A DNA stretch of 64,000 nucleotides from assembly GCA_037833965.1 (NCBI GenBank), contig AP031353.1, positions 21,950,501 through 22,014,500 on the forward strand, given 5' to 3'. This stretch comes from Marchantia polymorpha subsp. ruderalis. Its lineage: Eukaryota; Streptophyta; Marchantiopsida; Marchantiales; Marchantiaceae. Position 1 is the first letter of the stretch. Every line of letters begins with the position of its first letter. Below are positions 25,434 through 38,488 of this stretch, in pieces. The translations under genes were made by a program, and so were the position numbers. The notes under the pieces are model-generated. The model searched no databases and was not told where the DNA came from. It saw nothing but the letters and a program-made list of their open reading frames with translations.

Positions 25434-27305
25434 TGATGCGTTTATTTGAAACATTTAATTATTTATTTTTCTATTTTGTTTTCTGTGCAACTTTCAGTCA
25501 ATCACAGGATCCGCTCTAGGCATCTGAATTCGAGAAGATGTGCACAGCCTGAAGTAATTATGATGCAAGGGACGGCCATTTGGTACTGCGCTCAGTGATG
25601 TGCAATGACTCAATTGCATGTTCGATCCCATCAAATGATAGAATTCATAATATGTCCGGAATCTGCAGTGACAGATCCACGGGTAAACAAGGATTCCAGG
25701 GACTCTTCTTTTCATCGCGGGAAGATGGGTGGAAGTCTTTGCAGAATGCAGGTACAAGATCTGCGCACCATATTTCGTTGTTTATCGATACATCTGCGAG
25801 TGCGTTTCTTCGAACAAGGTGGGTCTGACGAGAAATTTGAGGTGTGTGAACATCTCCAAATTATGATAATAGTAACTGTATGACTTCTAAGTCCTCATAA
25901 TCGAACAATCACCCGATGACATGAAAGATGCATGTGCCTATGATCCAGCCATTGAGTGTATCAGTAATGAACGTTCGGTTGATGAGTTTTAGTGATGAAT
26001 GCATGTATAACGAGAAATACACAACAAATCGAAGTTTCGAGAATGCAGCTCTGGCTACCGAATGAATGTTTAATGGATAAGAAACACGGACAAAAAATTC
26101 TTCTGTTGGTGAAATCACAAAATTGCAGAACTTTCGAGACTGACGTGAAGATTCTCGTGAGGGCATCATAGTCCTCTCGAAAAGGGAGCTGAAAACGGGG
26201 AGATGGCCTAGCTGTTGCTACAATTTGAGATTCAAGGTGGGGCGGACGTTTTGAAGGTTTCCTCGCGAGTTCAACGCTAAGGGACAAAGGCGTTGCTCAA
26301 ACCTCAGCATCAACGGTACCAAACATGCTGGCGTTGAACGACCGAGACGAGGCACGGCGAATGCCGTCGCCGTGGCTTTCATCTCACGGCTACATAATTC
26401 GAACGGGGGGTTGCACAAGATTATCCTTCATCTTCGTGTGAGGTGAAAATCAGTGCTACTGTTTAAAAAGCCGGGCCCAGATTCAGTTAGCAACGTAAGG
26501 AACCTCACATCGTATTGGACAAGCAGAAAATGTGGATTGGAATTCAAGCTCGGATGGACGATGCACATGTCAGAGCTCTTATGAGAATGGGATCTAACCT
26601 CTTACCTACGGTTTCTTCTGAAATCCCTCAAAGCCTGGTTTCGCTCCTACATCTTGTTATGAGGATTTTACGGTTTGCAACATCATAGGAAGTCTCTTTG
26701 ACGTATTAAGTATCAAATCTGGTGCTCTGAGAGCTAATGAACGGAGAGGCCATATAGAGAGCAGGCTTTAGATACACAACGGCAAATTCTTCTTAAACCT
26801 CTAGAATAAGGTTCGGACCAGTCATTTAACAACTTGCTAAAATATCCATGGTGATTGGAAAAACATCACTTGAAACTCAAACTCTAAGGGAGATGCCAAA
26901 GCCAACTCTTCTGAAAAATTGGTGCCTGAAATAGCTGAAAGAATTTTAATTTTTTTTTCTTTTCTACCTCTCCTTGGGATTTGGTGGACTATATATTCAT
27001 TCATCCATGAATGCTTCTTGCTCGAGTTCTGAGCAGCTGAGCAGCGTACTGTTAAACAATCATAGAAACGTTTTATTAATATCATCCTCATGGAGGATTT
27101 CGACAAGACCTCGTTTACATCATACTTTCTGTCAATGTAAACGCGTCTTTTCTGATCTCACTTCTGAGCGATTTTCAGCTGGTAAGACATTGCAACTCAC
27201 AGCATCAAAGTTTCTAGATAGTGTACACTCGAGCTGAAACTTTTCCTACTGGATCTTTGAAGAGCTTGAGGAAATCCGTGGGCGTATGCCTTCTGTAGAT
27301 AGTCT
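25434..27305. other. Spacer
   Basis: No gene, repeat or RNA recognised. The first 60 bp are the AT-rich 5' flank of the tRNA gene. Confidence 0.5.
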
Positions 27306-27593
27306 TCAAGGGGACCATAGACTTGTGTCATCCGGGTAGAAGTGGAATCCAAAGTCTTGTCCCTTCTTCATCTTGACCTCGTGTTTCTTGATTTCAAGTC
27401 TTCTGGCATCTGAAGCCAAGAATTGATCCATCTTTTCACACGCTTTCGGGCCAAATATTCTTTCCATGATTGAAATTTGGCCGTGGGTTTGAGGTGCCAC
27501 GCTCCTCCATAACGAGATATGCGCTTTCGCTCTCTTCTCTTCACTGCTCTCAGAGGAAGAAACATAATAGCTTAGTAGGATATTGAAAGCCAT
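27306..27593 (-). CDS. Hypothetical protein or exon, 95 codons
   Basis: An ATG frame (MAFNILLSYY...) that is lysine and serine rich with a charged second half (EIKKHEVKMKKGQD) and ends in ...DTSLWSP. No family is recognised. It lies just downstream of, and on the same strand as, the 27788-28207 frame, which also begins MAF, so the two may be exons of one gene or diverged duplicates. There is no independent support. Confidence 0.3.
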   Translation of the reverse strand: MAFNILLSYYVSSSESSEEKRAKAHISLWRSVAPQTHGQISIMERIFGPKACEKMDQFLASDARRLEIKKHEVKMKKGQDFGFHFYPDDTSLWSP

Positions 27594-27787
27594 AGCTGCG
27601 GAACGTAGAAAACATTGAAAAGGAGCTAGACTGACTCGTTCTTTAGCGTTCTGTTAGTTCGATCAGGTCTCAAGCTGGACTGCATGATTTCAGTTGTCTA
27701 AAGATTTCTGCCTCGTCTAATATGCACGTGCTGCAGTAGAAGACTTGCCAGCCAGTCAGTCAAATTACGAGATATTCAACTTTGATA

Positions 27788-28207
27788 TTAGCTGCTCATG
27801 AGAACATACCTTCCCACTTTTACATGCGAGTCTCTGTAGCAATCAAGTTCGTTATATATTTGAATGGTTGCTAAGCTCTCCAGCTTCAGTAGTAGCTTCT
27901 TCAACAATTTAGAAGCCGGGTTCGGACCGCAGGATGCCAAACTCTTCTTCTCCGGACTTGCTGTACCTGTGAATAAAGCAACTGCGGATTTATTGACTTT
28001 GACAGCTCCCTTTGTTCGATCATGAGCCAAACTCTTCTTCTCCGGACTTGCTGTATCTGTGAATAAAGCAACTGCGGATTTATTGGTTTTAACAGCTCCC
28101 TTTGCTCGATCATGAGCGCTCTCCTCAGAGCGTTCAGCCAGGATCAGACTTAGCAAGGATTCGGGTCTTCTCTCCGTACTTGCCATGTCTGCAAATGCAA
28201 AGGCCAT
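27788..28207 (-). CDS. Hypothetical protein with two in-frame 30-residue repeats
   Basis: ATG at 28207. The translation has 139 residues and contains two near-identical 30-residue units (AHDR[AT]KGAVK[TV]NKSAVALFT...) produced by a 90-bp tandem duplication at 27936-28115. The duplication keeps the frame and substitutions between the copies leave it open, which mildly favours coding. A leucine/lysine-rich segment (KLLKKLLLKLESL) follows. No family, signal peptide or localisation is recognised. The neighbouring frame at 27306-27593 may belong with it. Confidence 0.35.
   Translation of the reverse strand: MAFAFADMASTERRPESLLSLILAERSEESAHDRAKGAVKTNKSAVALFTDTASPEKKSLAHDRTKGAVKVNKSAVALFTGTASPEKKSLASCGPNPASKLLKKLLLKLESLATIQIYNELDCYRDSHVKVGRYVLMSS
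27936..28115. repeat. 90-bp tandem duplication
   Basis: Units start gccaaactcttcttctccgg at 27936 and 28026 and differ at only a handful of positions. The unit is a multiple of three and lies within the hypothetical frame. Confidence 0.9.
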
Positions 28208-29482
28208 AGATGCACGCCAAGTTCGTAGATCAAGTGCTGCGTTGAATTGCAGCTTGTGAATGTGGCGTCCAGAATATTAGCAATTGCTGTAACCTGTCAG
28301 TTCTACACCGTAACCACTTTCTCGTCTCACTAGATCTACACCCAGTGACTACTTAGCCAGGGATGATCAGAACACAGTGAGCCTTTTGAGCTCCAGTCTG
28401 TATCCCTCTCTCGCTCTATGTTTCTTACCCTGCTTCTCTCATAATGGTTATACAAAGCGCTCGCCAGCTATTTATTCCAGATGCGTTTGCACTTCTCCAA
28501 ACTGAAAAATCAAACCACGAGTTTTTGCTCAAACTCCGACGTTCAAATATGAGTTCCCCTGGGCCATAGCGGCTTCCTGACTCGATGTTCATTTGGACAC
28601 CAGTTATAACACCTTCCTGAATGAACCATTTTGGACCAAATTGTGATGATACCCGTTTGTGTGGTTTCGAAATTCAATTTTCTCCCAACTGCTATTGCTA
28701 TCATTCCTGAGGTGGCTTGTTTATTTGCATGTCTTCTATAGTCACGCCATAGTGATTAGATATTTCATGTTTCTGATACTACTACGCAAGAACTTCAACA
28801 TCAAATTTGTCGACCATTTTTTGCGATTTGCGCGCGGTGAATGTAAGACAATTATCCATCACGCTACGCTATGATTCTTCTCTGATTTATTTTTCAACAT
28901 TTACAGTTAACTAGACACCAAAGCATCTACTTTAAACGTGTCAAAAAAGTGCATGAACAATGTGTCGATGATGTGGTATTTCTTTGCATAGGTGAAGAAA
29001 CTCTTATCACACAATCTATAAACGAACCATTTCCACCTGTGGTAAGTTGCGATCTATATTTATGCCGCTTAAAATTGATAATTTCGCTGTTATACATTTC
29101 GCTGATTGATAAAATATATAATTAGAAACACTTTCAAGGTTAAGTACTTATCACCCATATGGATAGATTTTCTAATAAAGTTAAATGTAAATAATACATG
29201 ACCACACCACTATTCAATTCTTTTTCATGTTTATCCAAAGTTTATGAAAACTTGTACCTTATTTTTTATCTATCTTCCATCACTTATATGCCAAATCCTT
29301 TATTTCCTGAAATGAAATATTGATTTTTATCATCAAAATGCTGTCAATAATTATTACTATACTTCAAGATACACTAAAAGAGGAAAAATGTAAGTCAAAA
29401 TTTGTACAGTTATTCTTCAATAAAAGAGAATAAAAATTAGGTTGATTTTCATGAAGTTTAAAATTAAATCAACAAGAACATG
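28208..29482. other. Spacer, AT rich toward the right
   Basis: No gene or transposon end recognised. Confidence 0.5.
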
Positions 29483-29615
29483 ATAAGAAATTATAGGCTC
29501 CGATCGGGTCGGGTTCCGTTCGGGTTTAATCTTCAACCCAAAAAACCGGGTCGGATTCGGATAGAACCCAAATCGATACTGCGGGGATCCATGATCATGA
29601 GAGGACGGCGAGTAT

Positions 29616-29717
29616 ATGAACCGCGAGGGAGAATCGGGGGATTGGAACTTCGAGTATTTTCTTGACGAGGAGGAGATGCGATCAATTTTAGAGGAGCAGT
29701 ACGAGCAGCATAGGTAG
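29616..29717 (+). CDS. 33-codon ORF inside the MULE-like element
   Basis: ATG at 29616, stop at 29715-29717. The peptide is acidic and helix-prone (contains DWNFEYFLDEEEMRSILEE). The segment is duplicated (29624-29719 and 29725-29820); the second copy has a stop after EEEMR. It could be a captured exon fragment. No family is recognised. Confidence 0.25.
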   Translation: MNREGESGDWNFEYFLDEEEMRSILEEQYEQHR

Positions 29718-29820
29718 CGAACGGCGAGGGAGAATCGGGGAATTGGAACTTCGAGTATTTTCTTGCCGAGGAGGAGATGCGATAAATTTTAGAGTAGCAG
29801 TACGAGCAGCATAGGTAGCG
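29624..29820. repeat. Duplicated 96-bp segment, offset 101 bp
   Basis: Copies at 29624-29719 and 29725-29820 begin cgagggagaatcgggg and end gcataggtagcg, with four or five substitutions. Confidence 0.9.
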
Positions 29821-31658
29821 CAGTGCGGCCAATTAGACGCAGAAGCGAGCAAGCAAAAGAGCGGGTGCGTGCGTCGCATCGAGCGAGGTGCACAGCAGGC
29901 GGGACGTGCAAAGTCAGGTGTGCAAGACACAAGAGGAGGAGCAGAGCTTTGCAAAACGGAGTGGAAGCCCATGCAGACAAAGACGGACCAGCTAGGCTTG
30001 CAGCTAACCTCTTATCGCTCGTTGCTTTACTCATGTCAGGATACTCACTTCGGATATCTTCATTTGTTATCATCAGCAACCTTCGACGATTTACAGAAAG
30101 CTACCGAAACTTGAAAAAGCTTCGGGAAGATGCTTTCAAGGTCTGGTCGCTACGATGAATGATCCAATTGCAGCCTTTAAGCTCCTTGCCTTTTTTTACA
30201 AGAAAATCTATCCCGGAGGTTTTGGATAAGAAAACATCGTCTCATTTCAACCGCTCTGCCCGCCCATCTTAATTTTTGAGTTTCGGGTCGCGTATAGCTC
30301 TCTACCCGAATCCAGATCCGAACTCAAGTTTTTGGGTTTTATCCAAACCCGATCGTAGCCTAATAAGAAATTAACACATATGTTATTTTACTTAGTTTGA
30401 TAATGATTCATTAGTCTTGTGATCTTGCAAACTATGTGCTTTGTGGATGCAACTTCATTAAGTTGAAAAAAAATTTTTTTGTGGTTTCAGTGTAGTCTGT
30501 TTGCGTTAAGCAAATACTTTCTAAAATACTTTTGAAGATGATTATCAACTTCTTTGCAATTTAAGAGAGACGATTTCACCATTCTCACATCCAAAGACTA
30601 GAAGTCATGCTCTATCATAAATGTGTCAAAGATAGCCATTTCTGGTAATAAATGTCACAAATTAAATGATTAGACTATTAAAAAAGATATTCATGCAATC
30701 AACATATGCATACAACTTTGACTCTTTTTTTTTTAGATGTGAACCCAACATGAGACTATTATTTGTTAGCTCACCAAAGTATATGTCTCAAAGTTGAAGT
30801 GTTTTTTAGCATTTTAATTTCATATCATGATAGTGAATGGAAAAAAAATCAGATTAAAGTTGTGAATAGAAGAATTTTATAAAATAATTATACTAAATAT
30901 ATATTCATATTATCATATAATAATTTTTTTTATTTATCCAGTGATTTTTGAATGTAATGCATATTTATAAAAATGCAAAAAATCTAAATTCAATTTTTAA
31001 CTAAATACAATCTTATGGAATTTTTGTGTGTGGAAATCTAAGTGATGTAAAGAATTGAAATTTTTTGAAAATCATTTATTTATGAATTATGAATTTTGAA
31101 TTTATGTAGTATTCAATTATTTTTTGTCATCAAATGAGTTCTAATGTTTTTTCTTGACAAGCATATTTTGCATCCAAGGAAGTAGATGCAGCTTACTATC
31201 CCTTATCAAGCCTAAACAACTTTAGGTGAAGATCTTGCACACCACAACTTTGGTGTACACATCTTCTTTCTAAGATATGTGAGCAAGTTTACACTCTAAT
31301 TATTCAACCTTGAAGTTGAAAACCAATGCGAGCATCTATAATTTAAAAAATTTTTCAAGTTCGGACTCTCAAGTTTCTAATTCAAAAGTTATAGATTCAA
31401 AATTTCCAAATCAAACTAGTTCCAATTCACAGATTTCCAAATTGCATGAAATGTCTCCGGATAATGCTGATTCAAAAATTCTGTTTGTAAAATGACATGT
31501 CATACTACCAATGATTACTTTATGTACTTGAAGTTCCATGCCCACTCTGAATGCTCCAATCTCAACACAACTTTCAATCGAGGGACATTTTGGTACAATA
31601 CGACCCTATATATATAGACTTTTGATGTGGGAACATAGTAATTCACAGTTTTACACAA

Positions 31659-31724
31659 ATGTGTAAACCTGTGAAGGACTATGTTTCAACATGTGACATT
31701 TACTCTAGAATAGGCTTTATAGAA
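31659..31724 (+). pseudogene. Possible Gypsy integrase zinc-finger remnant
   Basis: The short reading MCKPVKDYVSTCDIYSR resembles the end of the H2C2 segment of Ty3/Gypsy integrases (pattern ...VxxYVxxCDxCxR), with the second cysteine lost. The sequence after it does not continue the domain. Support is weak on its own, but it is consistent with the clearer integrase relic 2.9 kb downstream on the same strand. Confidence 0.3.
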
Positions 31725-32111
31725 TTTGACATTCTATTTAAAAACTCCAGCTTTGCCATAATTAATCTGGCCAAATTGTCTTACTTTATAGAAACGGCGG
31801 ACAACATGAAACTTCGACGCTCGCTTACAGTTAAAAAGCATTTGGGCGCTAAAAGAAGAAGCCATCGAAGGGAGGAGTGAATTAGGCTAAGAAGGTGATT
31901 AAAAATTCTACAAGAGTTTGGTATTTGAATGTGCATGAATTTGTTGGTAACTGCCAATCATTTTGCCACGTCGATATCTATTGAAACCTCAATGTGTTTT
32001 AAAACAAAAAAAGTTGTCAATAGATACCTGTATTCTTGGTAATACAAACTCAGCAGTGCAGAGCAAGTTGCGCACAAGAAAAGAGACTAAGTAAGAAAAA
32101 TACGATTTGTG

Positions 32112-32590
32112 TACATTTTGTATCTTTTTTTTCACTTTATTTCTTTCATATCATTTATATAGCATGTTTTTTTAATCATTGTCTGTCTTCTCTTGACTAA
32201 AGCAAAAGAGACCAGTTACATTCATATTTATTTTTCACTTTCTTTCTTTTATAACACTTTTGTATTATGTTTGCTTCCATCATTAAAGATACTTTCTTGA
32301 CTTAACAGAAGGATACAAGGTACATTTCATATCTTTCAATCACTTCTATTCTTCAATATCATTTTTGTAGCATGTTTGAGTCGATCATTGAGAGTATTTG
32401 CTTGGCTGAAACAAAATAATCCAAGTACATTTCATATCTTTCTTTCATGTTCATTCACAGCATTTCTGTAACATGTTTGATTTGATCATTGTGAATACTT
32501 TCTTGGCTCAAATAGATTGGGCTAGATACATTTCATATGTTTCTATCATATCATTTTAGCATATTTGTTTTGATCATTGTAGATCTTTTT
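32112..32590. repeat. Diverged tandem array, about 105-bp unit, 4-5 copies
   Basis: Units begin taca[t]tt.atat at 32112, 32217, 32321, 32426 and 32527, each containing a form of tagcatgttt...gatcattg and a ttcttgact/ttcttggct word before the next unit. It is AT rich and non-coding. Confidence 0.75.
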
Positions 32591-34550
32591 TTGTTGGATT
32601 AGAACTTTCCAAGAAAGTGATGTTACATTTTTGGGCATTCAATCAATGAGACTCGTGGAAATGAAGAGTTGACAGTGACAGCAAAGCATTTGCAAGTCAT
32701 CATGACTCAAACAACACCGTTTTAAATCAAGCATGCAATGTAATGTAATATTCAACTGATCCATCTGATGGATTCATAAAAACAATATGATTGTTCAATG
32801 TCTATGTTATGTCCACATTGGTTGTAAAGCAAGGATGCGGATGTGAAGCTCAACAAACCAAGAACACACAGCTAATTTAGATTTTATTCTATTTGGAGTA
32901 TCAAAAATCATAAGGAATCTCAACATCTTCAAAATTGTACAAGTTATCAGTTGCTTTTGCATCAAGAGAAGATCACAATTTTCAAAAAAAAAAAGTATCT
33001 TGCATTCACCGTTAGCTTGACATGAACAAGAGTTTTTTTAAGTTTATTATTTCATGACATGCAATCGTGAATGTCATCGTGGAAAATTAATTTTTTTATC
33101 GGAAGGAAGAAGAAGAAGACTATGCGTCGAAATCGATCACCAAGATCAATGCCATGAAGTTGTTCAAACTGCAGCAAAATAAATCATATGTGATAACGAT
33201 CAAGAAATTTTGCGATTCAACCTTGCCATGATCAAGCATCATCGTGCGACATTAAAAATTCAAAGCTCAACATGCTTAATGATCACACTATGGGTAGTTA
33301 GTGCATGTTCGCATTGACGTGCACATCATATAAAATATTCGCGTGAATTCAATGATATGGGCAGTTTTTTTTTAGCTAGTGATGCAAAAATTCATCTAAA
33401 ATTTACTTTACTTGATCAATGAATTTGCATATGCATGAAAGACGTGTTTTACAATTTTCACATTCTGCTAGTTTCATTTCTTCAAACAACATATTGCTCA
33501 AAACTATGTCACTATTATCAAGACTCTGCTTGATAGCATGTCTTTATCTTGATGCAACAAGGTCATTTTGATCAGTTTGGATGGTGAGAACATCATCGTC
33601 GATCCACATGCTTGAGTTGTCACGTTGTTGAAGAAGAAGTGTTTCAATCTTTTGCTTTGTATTAGATGTGTAGCTCATCAACTCGATATTGTAGTAAAAA
33701 ATGTTACACATGGGTTGTTGAAAGAAACATTTGACAAGATTGCCCGCGCGTTTTTTATGCATCTTTGAGCTAAATAAAAAATAAAAAATAAAAAAAAATT
33801 TCATAAAAAAATTAGGATCTAAATGCTTGAAGAACATGACGCGATGCGTCGTGTTTAGCAATATTTTACGCTTGTTCATAATACATTGTTGTCAATTCAT
33901 GATTCACGTGACCAACAAGCTATATGTTCAAGCGTCGTACACATAATGATGGATCATTGTAGGAGGTATAGTGCCATTTGTAGAGGGGATTGACATTAGG
34001 ATCTTCTCGATCCAATCTTCAAAGTTGGTTATCTTTTAATAGCATCAAAAATTGTTGAAGTTGATGTTAACATTATGGTCAGCTTATCTATGATTAATTT
34101 AAATATAATTGTTAAGTGATTTGATTTTAAATTAAATAATTGAAATAATAATCTTAGTTTGGACATTTGTTCTATGGATGTTTTGTTGAACAAAATTGAT
34201 CTCATCACAATCGTCTAGCAAGATGATTTGTTTATCACAAGATCTTTTTCTTTATGCACATTTCCAATCAAGATTTGTGAACACGTATTCAAATGAACAA
34301 CAACAAACATTGAAATAGATTGGCAACTTCTTGCTTTTCATCAAGTCAAACGGATTGTAGATCAAGACGGATCGTGGTTCTAATAACAATGCATAAAAAT
34401 TAGGAATTGCTCCCTTGATGCCAATGAATTTAGTCAGAATTTAGAAGGTGGATCAATACCTTGCGCACCTAAAAAATCACTTGAACACAAACAATATCGA
34501 TCTTTAAGATTTTACAAATGAAGATCAATCTATCATGGACGTATCATCAT

Positions 34551-34916
34551 TAGACGGATAGACAAAATAAACAAATGAATCAAGTATTGGAGCAGTATCA
34601 TGAAAGGTGCTTCATTAACTACTATGAAAACAATTGGATGGGGCTACTTCTAGTCTCAAAACTTGTGTACAACAATACACTTCGAGAGTACATACATCAA
34701 ATTTTGTTGTTTGCAAACTATGTATATGATACAAGATTTGAACATTTGAATTTGACTTCTGACTACGTAAGAACTTGTCATAAAACTTTTGAAGATACAC
34801 AAAGACATGAAAACAAGACTTGTAAAAGCTTAAGAGTGGCTAAAGTAAAATGTAGACAAATCTCAAAAGCAAAATTCAAAGTTAGAGAAAAATTTGACTT
34901 TTACGTCACAATTTAA
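34551..34916 (+). pseudogene. Decayed Ty3/Gypsy integrase C-terminal fragment
   Basis: The frame from 34575 reads MNQVLEQYHERCFINYYENN, then a LLxxxxxVYNNT block and FANYVYDTRFEHLNL, a clear match to the Gypsy integrase segment that follows the TDGQTE motif (pattern NQxLEQYLRCFxNYxxxxW...YNN...FFANYGxxPRF). Immediately upstream the TDGQTE codons are recognisable but carry stop codons and a one-base shift, so the catalytic glutamate is lost. No chromodomain, protease or reverse transcriptase was found nearby. A dead insertion. Confidence 0.75.
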
Positions 34917-36509
34917 AGATTCATTGATCAAACAACAAACTTAACTATCGTCGTCTTGATCTTTGTTTATGAGTAAACAGGTAAAAACGTTAGCAAATAG
35001 CATCATCTAAGGAAGATTCATCTAGTGTTTCATTTTTTTATACCTTTTCCAAAGTAAGGAAAAAATGTGGATAAAAATTTCATCATCAATATTTGATCAA
35101 AGCAAATGCCAAAGATATTTAAATCCAACACGTGTGGTTTAACAACAACAAAAAAATCATGATGTATCCATATGATTCTCACTTGATAATCTAATATCAG
35201 ATTTTTAATTTATATATTTTGATAAGATAAATAGAACAACTTGTGAAACTTGTTGCTTAAAGGGGCCTGATGTCACATACGTGACATACAATAGGGATGA
35301 CGATGCAAAGGGTGCCAATTTTCTAAATTTCTAACTTTGAAGGTGGTGACTCTTTCTAACTTTGAAGTTATTAGTAGCTTAGTAGCAAAATATATAGAGA
35401 ATTTCAAGACATTATCTCTCATAATCGCTAATACCAGTTGTACCTATTCTTCTAGTTATCAATTGTTATTTCAGTATTCTCTTTTTGACTGCAATTCCAA
35501 GACTTGTGTGAAGAAACTACTCATTTCTGGTATATTTTGGATTTTCTTTGAGCTGAATCTTCAATTTAGTCTTTTCTTCTACCATAGAGTTGACATCCTC
35601 AACAAATGAAGGCTTTAGTTTAGTTATATTTTCCAAAGATGGCGAACTACAGTTAAATATACAAGAATTGTCCTTAATGATTTGAAGAAAAAAAAAATAG
35701 GGCTAGATTTTACTCCCCATTTGATGATAATTTAATTTTGTTTTATTCTTTGATTATTAAAAATAGTCAATATTTAGAGAAGAAGTCATTTCATTTCAAA
35801 ATTCAGAATGCTTGACAAAAAAAAAAGATTTTACTTCATGAAACTGATCAAATCTAATCAAACTGTTTCATTCGTACCTGACAGATCAATTATTTTGAAA
35901 TCTTTTTTTTGGGTGCAACCTTCGTTTGGATTCATTGTCCGTGAATACATATGCAGTATTGAGGTTTGTGAAATCGATCCCACAGTACAAAATTCTAGCA
36001 TACATTATCAATGAGAGATCACGTTATGTAAGCTGTCAGGAAGATTGGGCACTTTGCATAAATTAAACCTCACATGGCTAAATTTGCGAACTTGTTGGGT
36101 AATTTATTTGAAAAGAGGGATACATAGAGGAAAGATCATCACGAATTTTGCTCCATAAACATATTGACCTGGACAATATTTTTTTGAGTCTACTATAGAT
36201 ATCCCACTGAGTCTTGCTGGCAAATGGCTGAGCTGTTATGTCGCCAGCGAGAAGAGCGACCTTCTCCACAGTCACCGCCCTCAACAAGGGTCTATAAATA
36301 TTAGTGGAAGGCACTTACATGCTCATAATGAAAACTATAGTTACTTGATTATAGTTACCAATTATCTTTCCCAACAAGAAAAATATGATAAACTAAAACA
36401 GTGTTTTTCAGCAATACGAAACCTTGGAAGGTTGTCATGAATTAGATCAGTGATTAGTTTCGTCAGTACATGAGCACTTGAGTAATACAATGAGACCTAA
36501 CAAAACAAG

Positions 36510-36546
36510 CCTGTTGTTCTGCCTAGTAATTAGACAGAACAACAGG
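36510..36546. repeat. Near-perfect 16-bp hairpin, 5-nt loop
   Basis: The arms CCTGTTGTTCTGCCTA and TAGACAGAACAACAGG pair at 15 of 16 positions around the loop GTAAT. Confidence 0.85.
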
Positions 36547-37866
36547 TAAGTCAGAAGCCTCTTACTTTTCTGGTAAATTTGATTTTCCTGGTCACTTTTA
36601 AAACAAGATTGTACGTGACCTCCAAGCAGATGATCCTAGCAACGTAAACACTCAGCAAGAAAATTCAGTAAAGATATTATCGAGTAGTTTGAACATGCGA
36701 CTTTATCTCATTCAGAATTTGTAGTGCTAAGGTTAGGCATTATGGCCCCGAAATGCGCATCTCCTCATCATGTCAGACCATTCTTCTGGTGAACTTATGC
36801 CCAGTGAACATCATTTTTCATCTCCAGTCAATCTAGTTCTCTAGTTGGCGACTTGGCAGTCTTTTGATTACACTCTTGCCATGTGAAGCTGACAAGGCTG
36901 GTCCCACCGTCTCATCCATGCAACAATTTACAAATAACGCCGGGGCTGGTTCTGTTGCGTCGCCGAGCAAGTTGACTGTGAACGGATTCTTAGTATGGTC
37001 CTCCATAAACATCCCTTCGCTGTCTGTTCTCGTTCAGCTTACTTCGTGGCATTTCCTTCACAGTCGACCTCGACATAATATACCGAACAACGATCGAACT
37101 CGTCAGTACGTAATCCACGGCCAACCATTGGTTCAATCATGTTGTTATCCGTGAAACTTCCATGTCTATCGAAAGAAATCAAAGAACCTCGAATCGAATG
37201 ATGGAGCCTTGTATTTTTTGTAATCGTTGTAGGTTTGGCCGAAGACTCACTTCGGGAAGGTAGGTGTCAGCAAATTTCGAGCGTAGAATAATGCTAGAAA
37301 TACAATCACCGTATATATTTGTAACCAGAGTAAATGATCACGGCCTCTTCAACGAATCTGAATCCTGTACAGTCACATCTATCACTACCGCCTCACCTCT
37401 AGATCCAGTCGTGCTCTTTACAGGAAACTATGTGCACTAATCAAACTCAGTAAGCTCAGTCATGACAACTGCAAAGTGAGCAGTAGACATTCCCTTCCAT
37501 GGGAATAACCACGCTTTTCTCATTGTGCGCAACAAAGCTCTCGGAGGACATACGACACTCGACTGTAGTGCTGCAGCATTGGATTATGTCAGAGAAGAAC
37601 CAGATTCTAAAATCTAGAATGACACTGAGCTTGCAGTTGGTACGTCATCAGATGTGAGTACTTCGTCACCGTTCCAGAATATAGCATTGTCATTTAATCT
37701 CCAGAGAAAGCCGAGGCTGATAAAGCACTTGTACTGGTACGCCAGGTTATTCTTGAACTCTGAATTATGTGGTCGGGCTGACTTCAGTTGACCATTCTCC
37801 ATTCAAGAATAACCATGACCAAAGAAGTCGATACGGACGGGGTAAGCATGATCATTTGACTCAAAG

Positions 37867-37910
37867 GAAGTGAAGGGCTGGTGAGCCACTGCTCACCAGC
37901 CTTTTACTTC
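37867..37910. repeat. Near-perfect 20-bp hairpin, 4-nt loop
   Basis: The inner 11 bp (GGCTGGTGAGC) pair perfectly with GCTCACCAGCC around the loop CACT; the outer nine pairs add two mismatches (18 of 20 overall). Confidence 0.85.
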
Positions 37911-38159
37911 AGAGTCGATGTTCTCGAGCCCGTGATCACCCCAACTCAAAGTCATGGTTCTAGGTTTGTACAGGATAGGGACACCGGCCAATCTCCTGGT
38001 GGCAGAGGCCAACTCCAGAGGATGACAGAGTCGAACCAGATGCCAATGCATATAGAACTGAGGCAGATCTGAGATCTGGTATTAGCAAACAGAGTCTCCT
38101 TCTCCATCGCAGCCGATGGCAAATGGCATGTAATGGAGCGAACGACGACGGACTGAGCA

Positions 38160-38254
38160 ATGCCTTCACTGGAGAAGCTGGATGCTGACAGCACTGATGA
38201 GCTTGAGGCCCTTACCACACTACCGGCAGCCGGCAACGAGCTCCTGGCTAGGGT
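38160..38254 (+). other. Exon-like open segment ending at a splice donor
   Basis: An ATG at 38160 opens a frame with protein-like composition (MPSLEKLDADSTDELEALT...) that ends LLAR at CTAGG|GTAAGA, a good donor. It does not connect obviously to the transposase frame. It may be a captured or leader exon. No family is recognised. Confidence 0.25.
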
Positions 38255-38268
38255 AAGAAAGAATCTTC

Positions 38269-38306
38269 GTAGGCACCCCTTGTCCAGGTGGACAAGGGGT
38301 GTCTAC
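38269..38306. repeat. Near-perfect 18-bp hairpin, 2-nt loop
   Basis: GTAGGCACCCCTTGTCCA and TGGACAAGGGGTGTCTAC pair at 17 of 18 positions across a GG centre. It sits next to the candidate left end of the Harbinger locus. Confidence 0.85.
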
Positions 38307-38488
38307 ACCTACCACACGGCCGGCAGCGGCAGGGGTGAAGAGAGACGTATCGGCGAGAAGAAGATAGAACTATCACATCAAAATTTTTCATGTCTCAAAT
38401 CCCTAAACTTCCGTGATCATTTTCTTCACTTTCCCAGTAGACTCTTGCACCCTAAATCATCTTCACCTTCTTTCCATAGATTGTCACA

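Larger units (their letters stand above)
29483..30373. mobile_element. Mutator-like non-autonomous element with 11-bp target duplication
   Basis: The termini are TAGGCTCCGATCGGGT (29494) and, inverted, TAGGCTACGATCGGGT (ending 30362), one mismatch in 16. The element is flanked on both sides by the exact 11-mer ATAAGAAATTA (29483-29493 and 30363-30373). An 8-11 bp duplication is typical of MULEs; a hAT origin (8 bp) is the alternative. The 869-bp body is GC rich against AT-rich flanks, carries no transposase, and holds a duplicated 96-bp segment, so it may be a gene-fragment-carrying (Pack-type) element. Confidence 0.75.
30374..36000. other. AT-rich repeat-derived region
   Basis: Long AT-rich tract with poly-A and poly-T runs. 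Apart from the decayed Gypsy pieces and tandem array listed separately, I see no gene. A minus-strand open frame at 33544-33879 resembles nothing I know. Confidence 0.5.
36000..38150. other. Spacer left of the Harbinger locus
   Basis: Frames here are short and unrecognised. Two strong hairpins are listed separately. Confidence 0.45.
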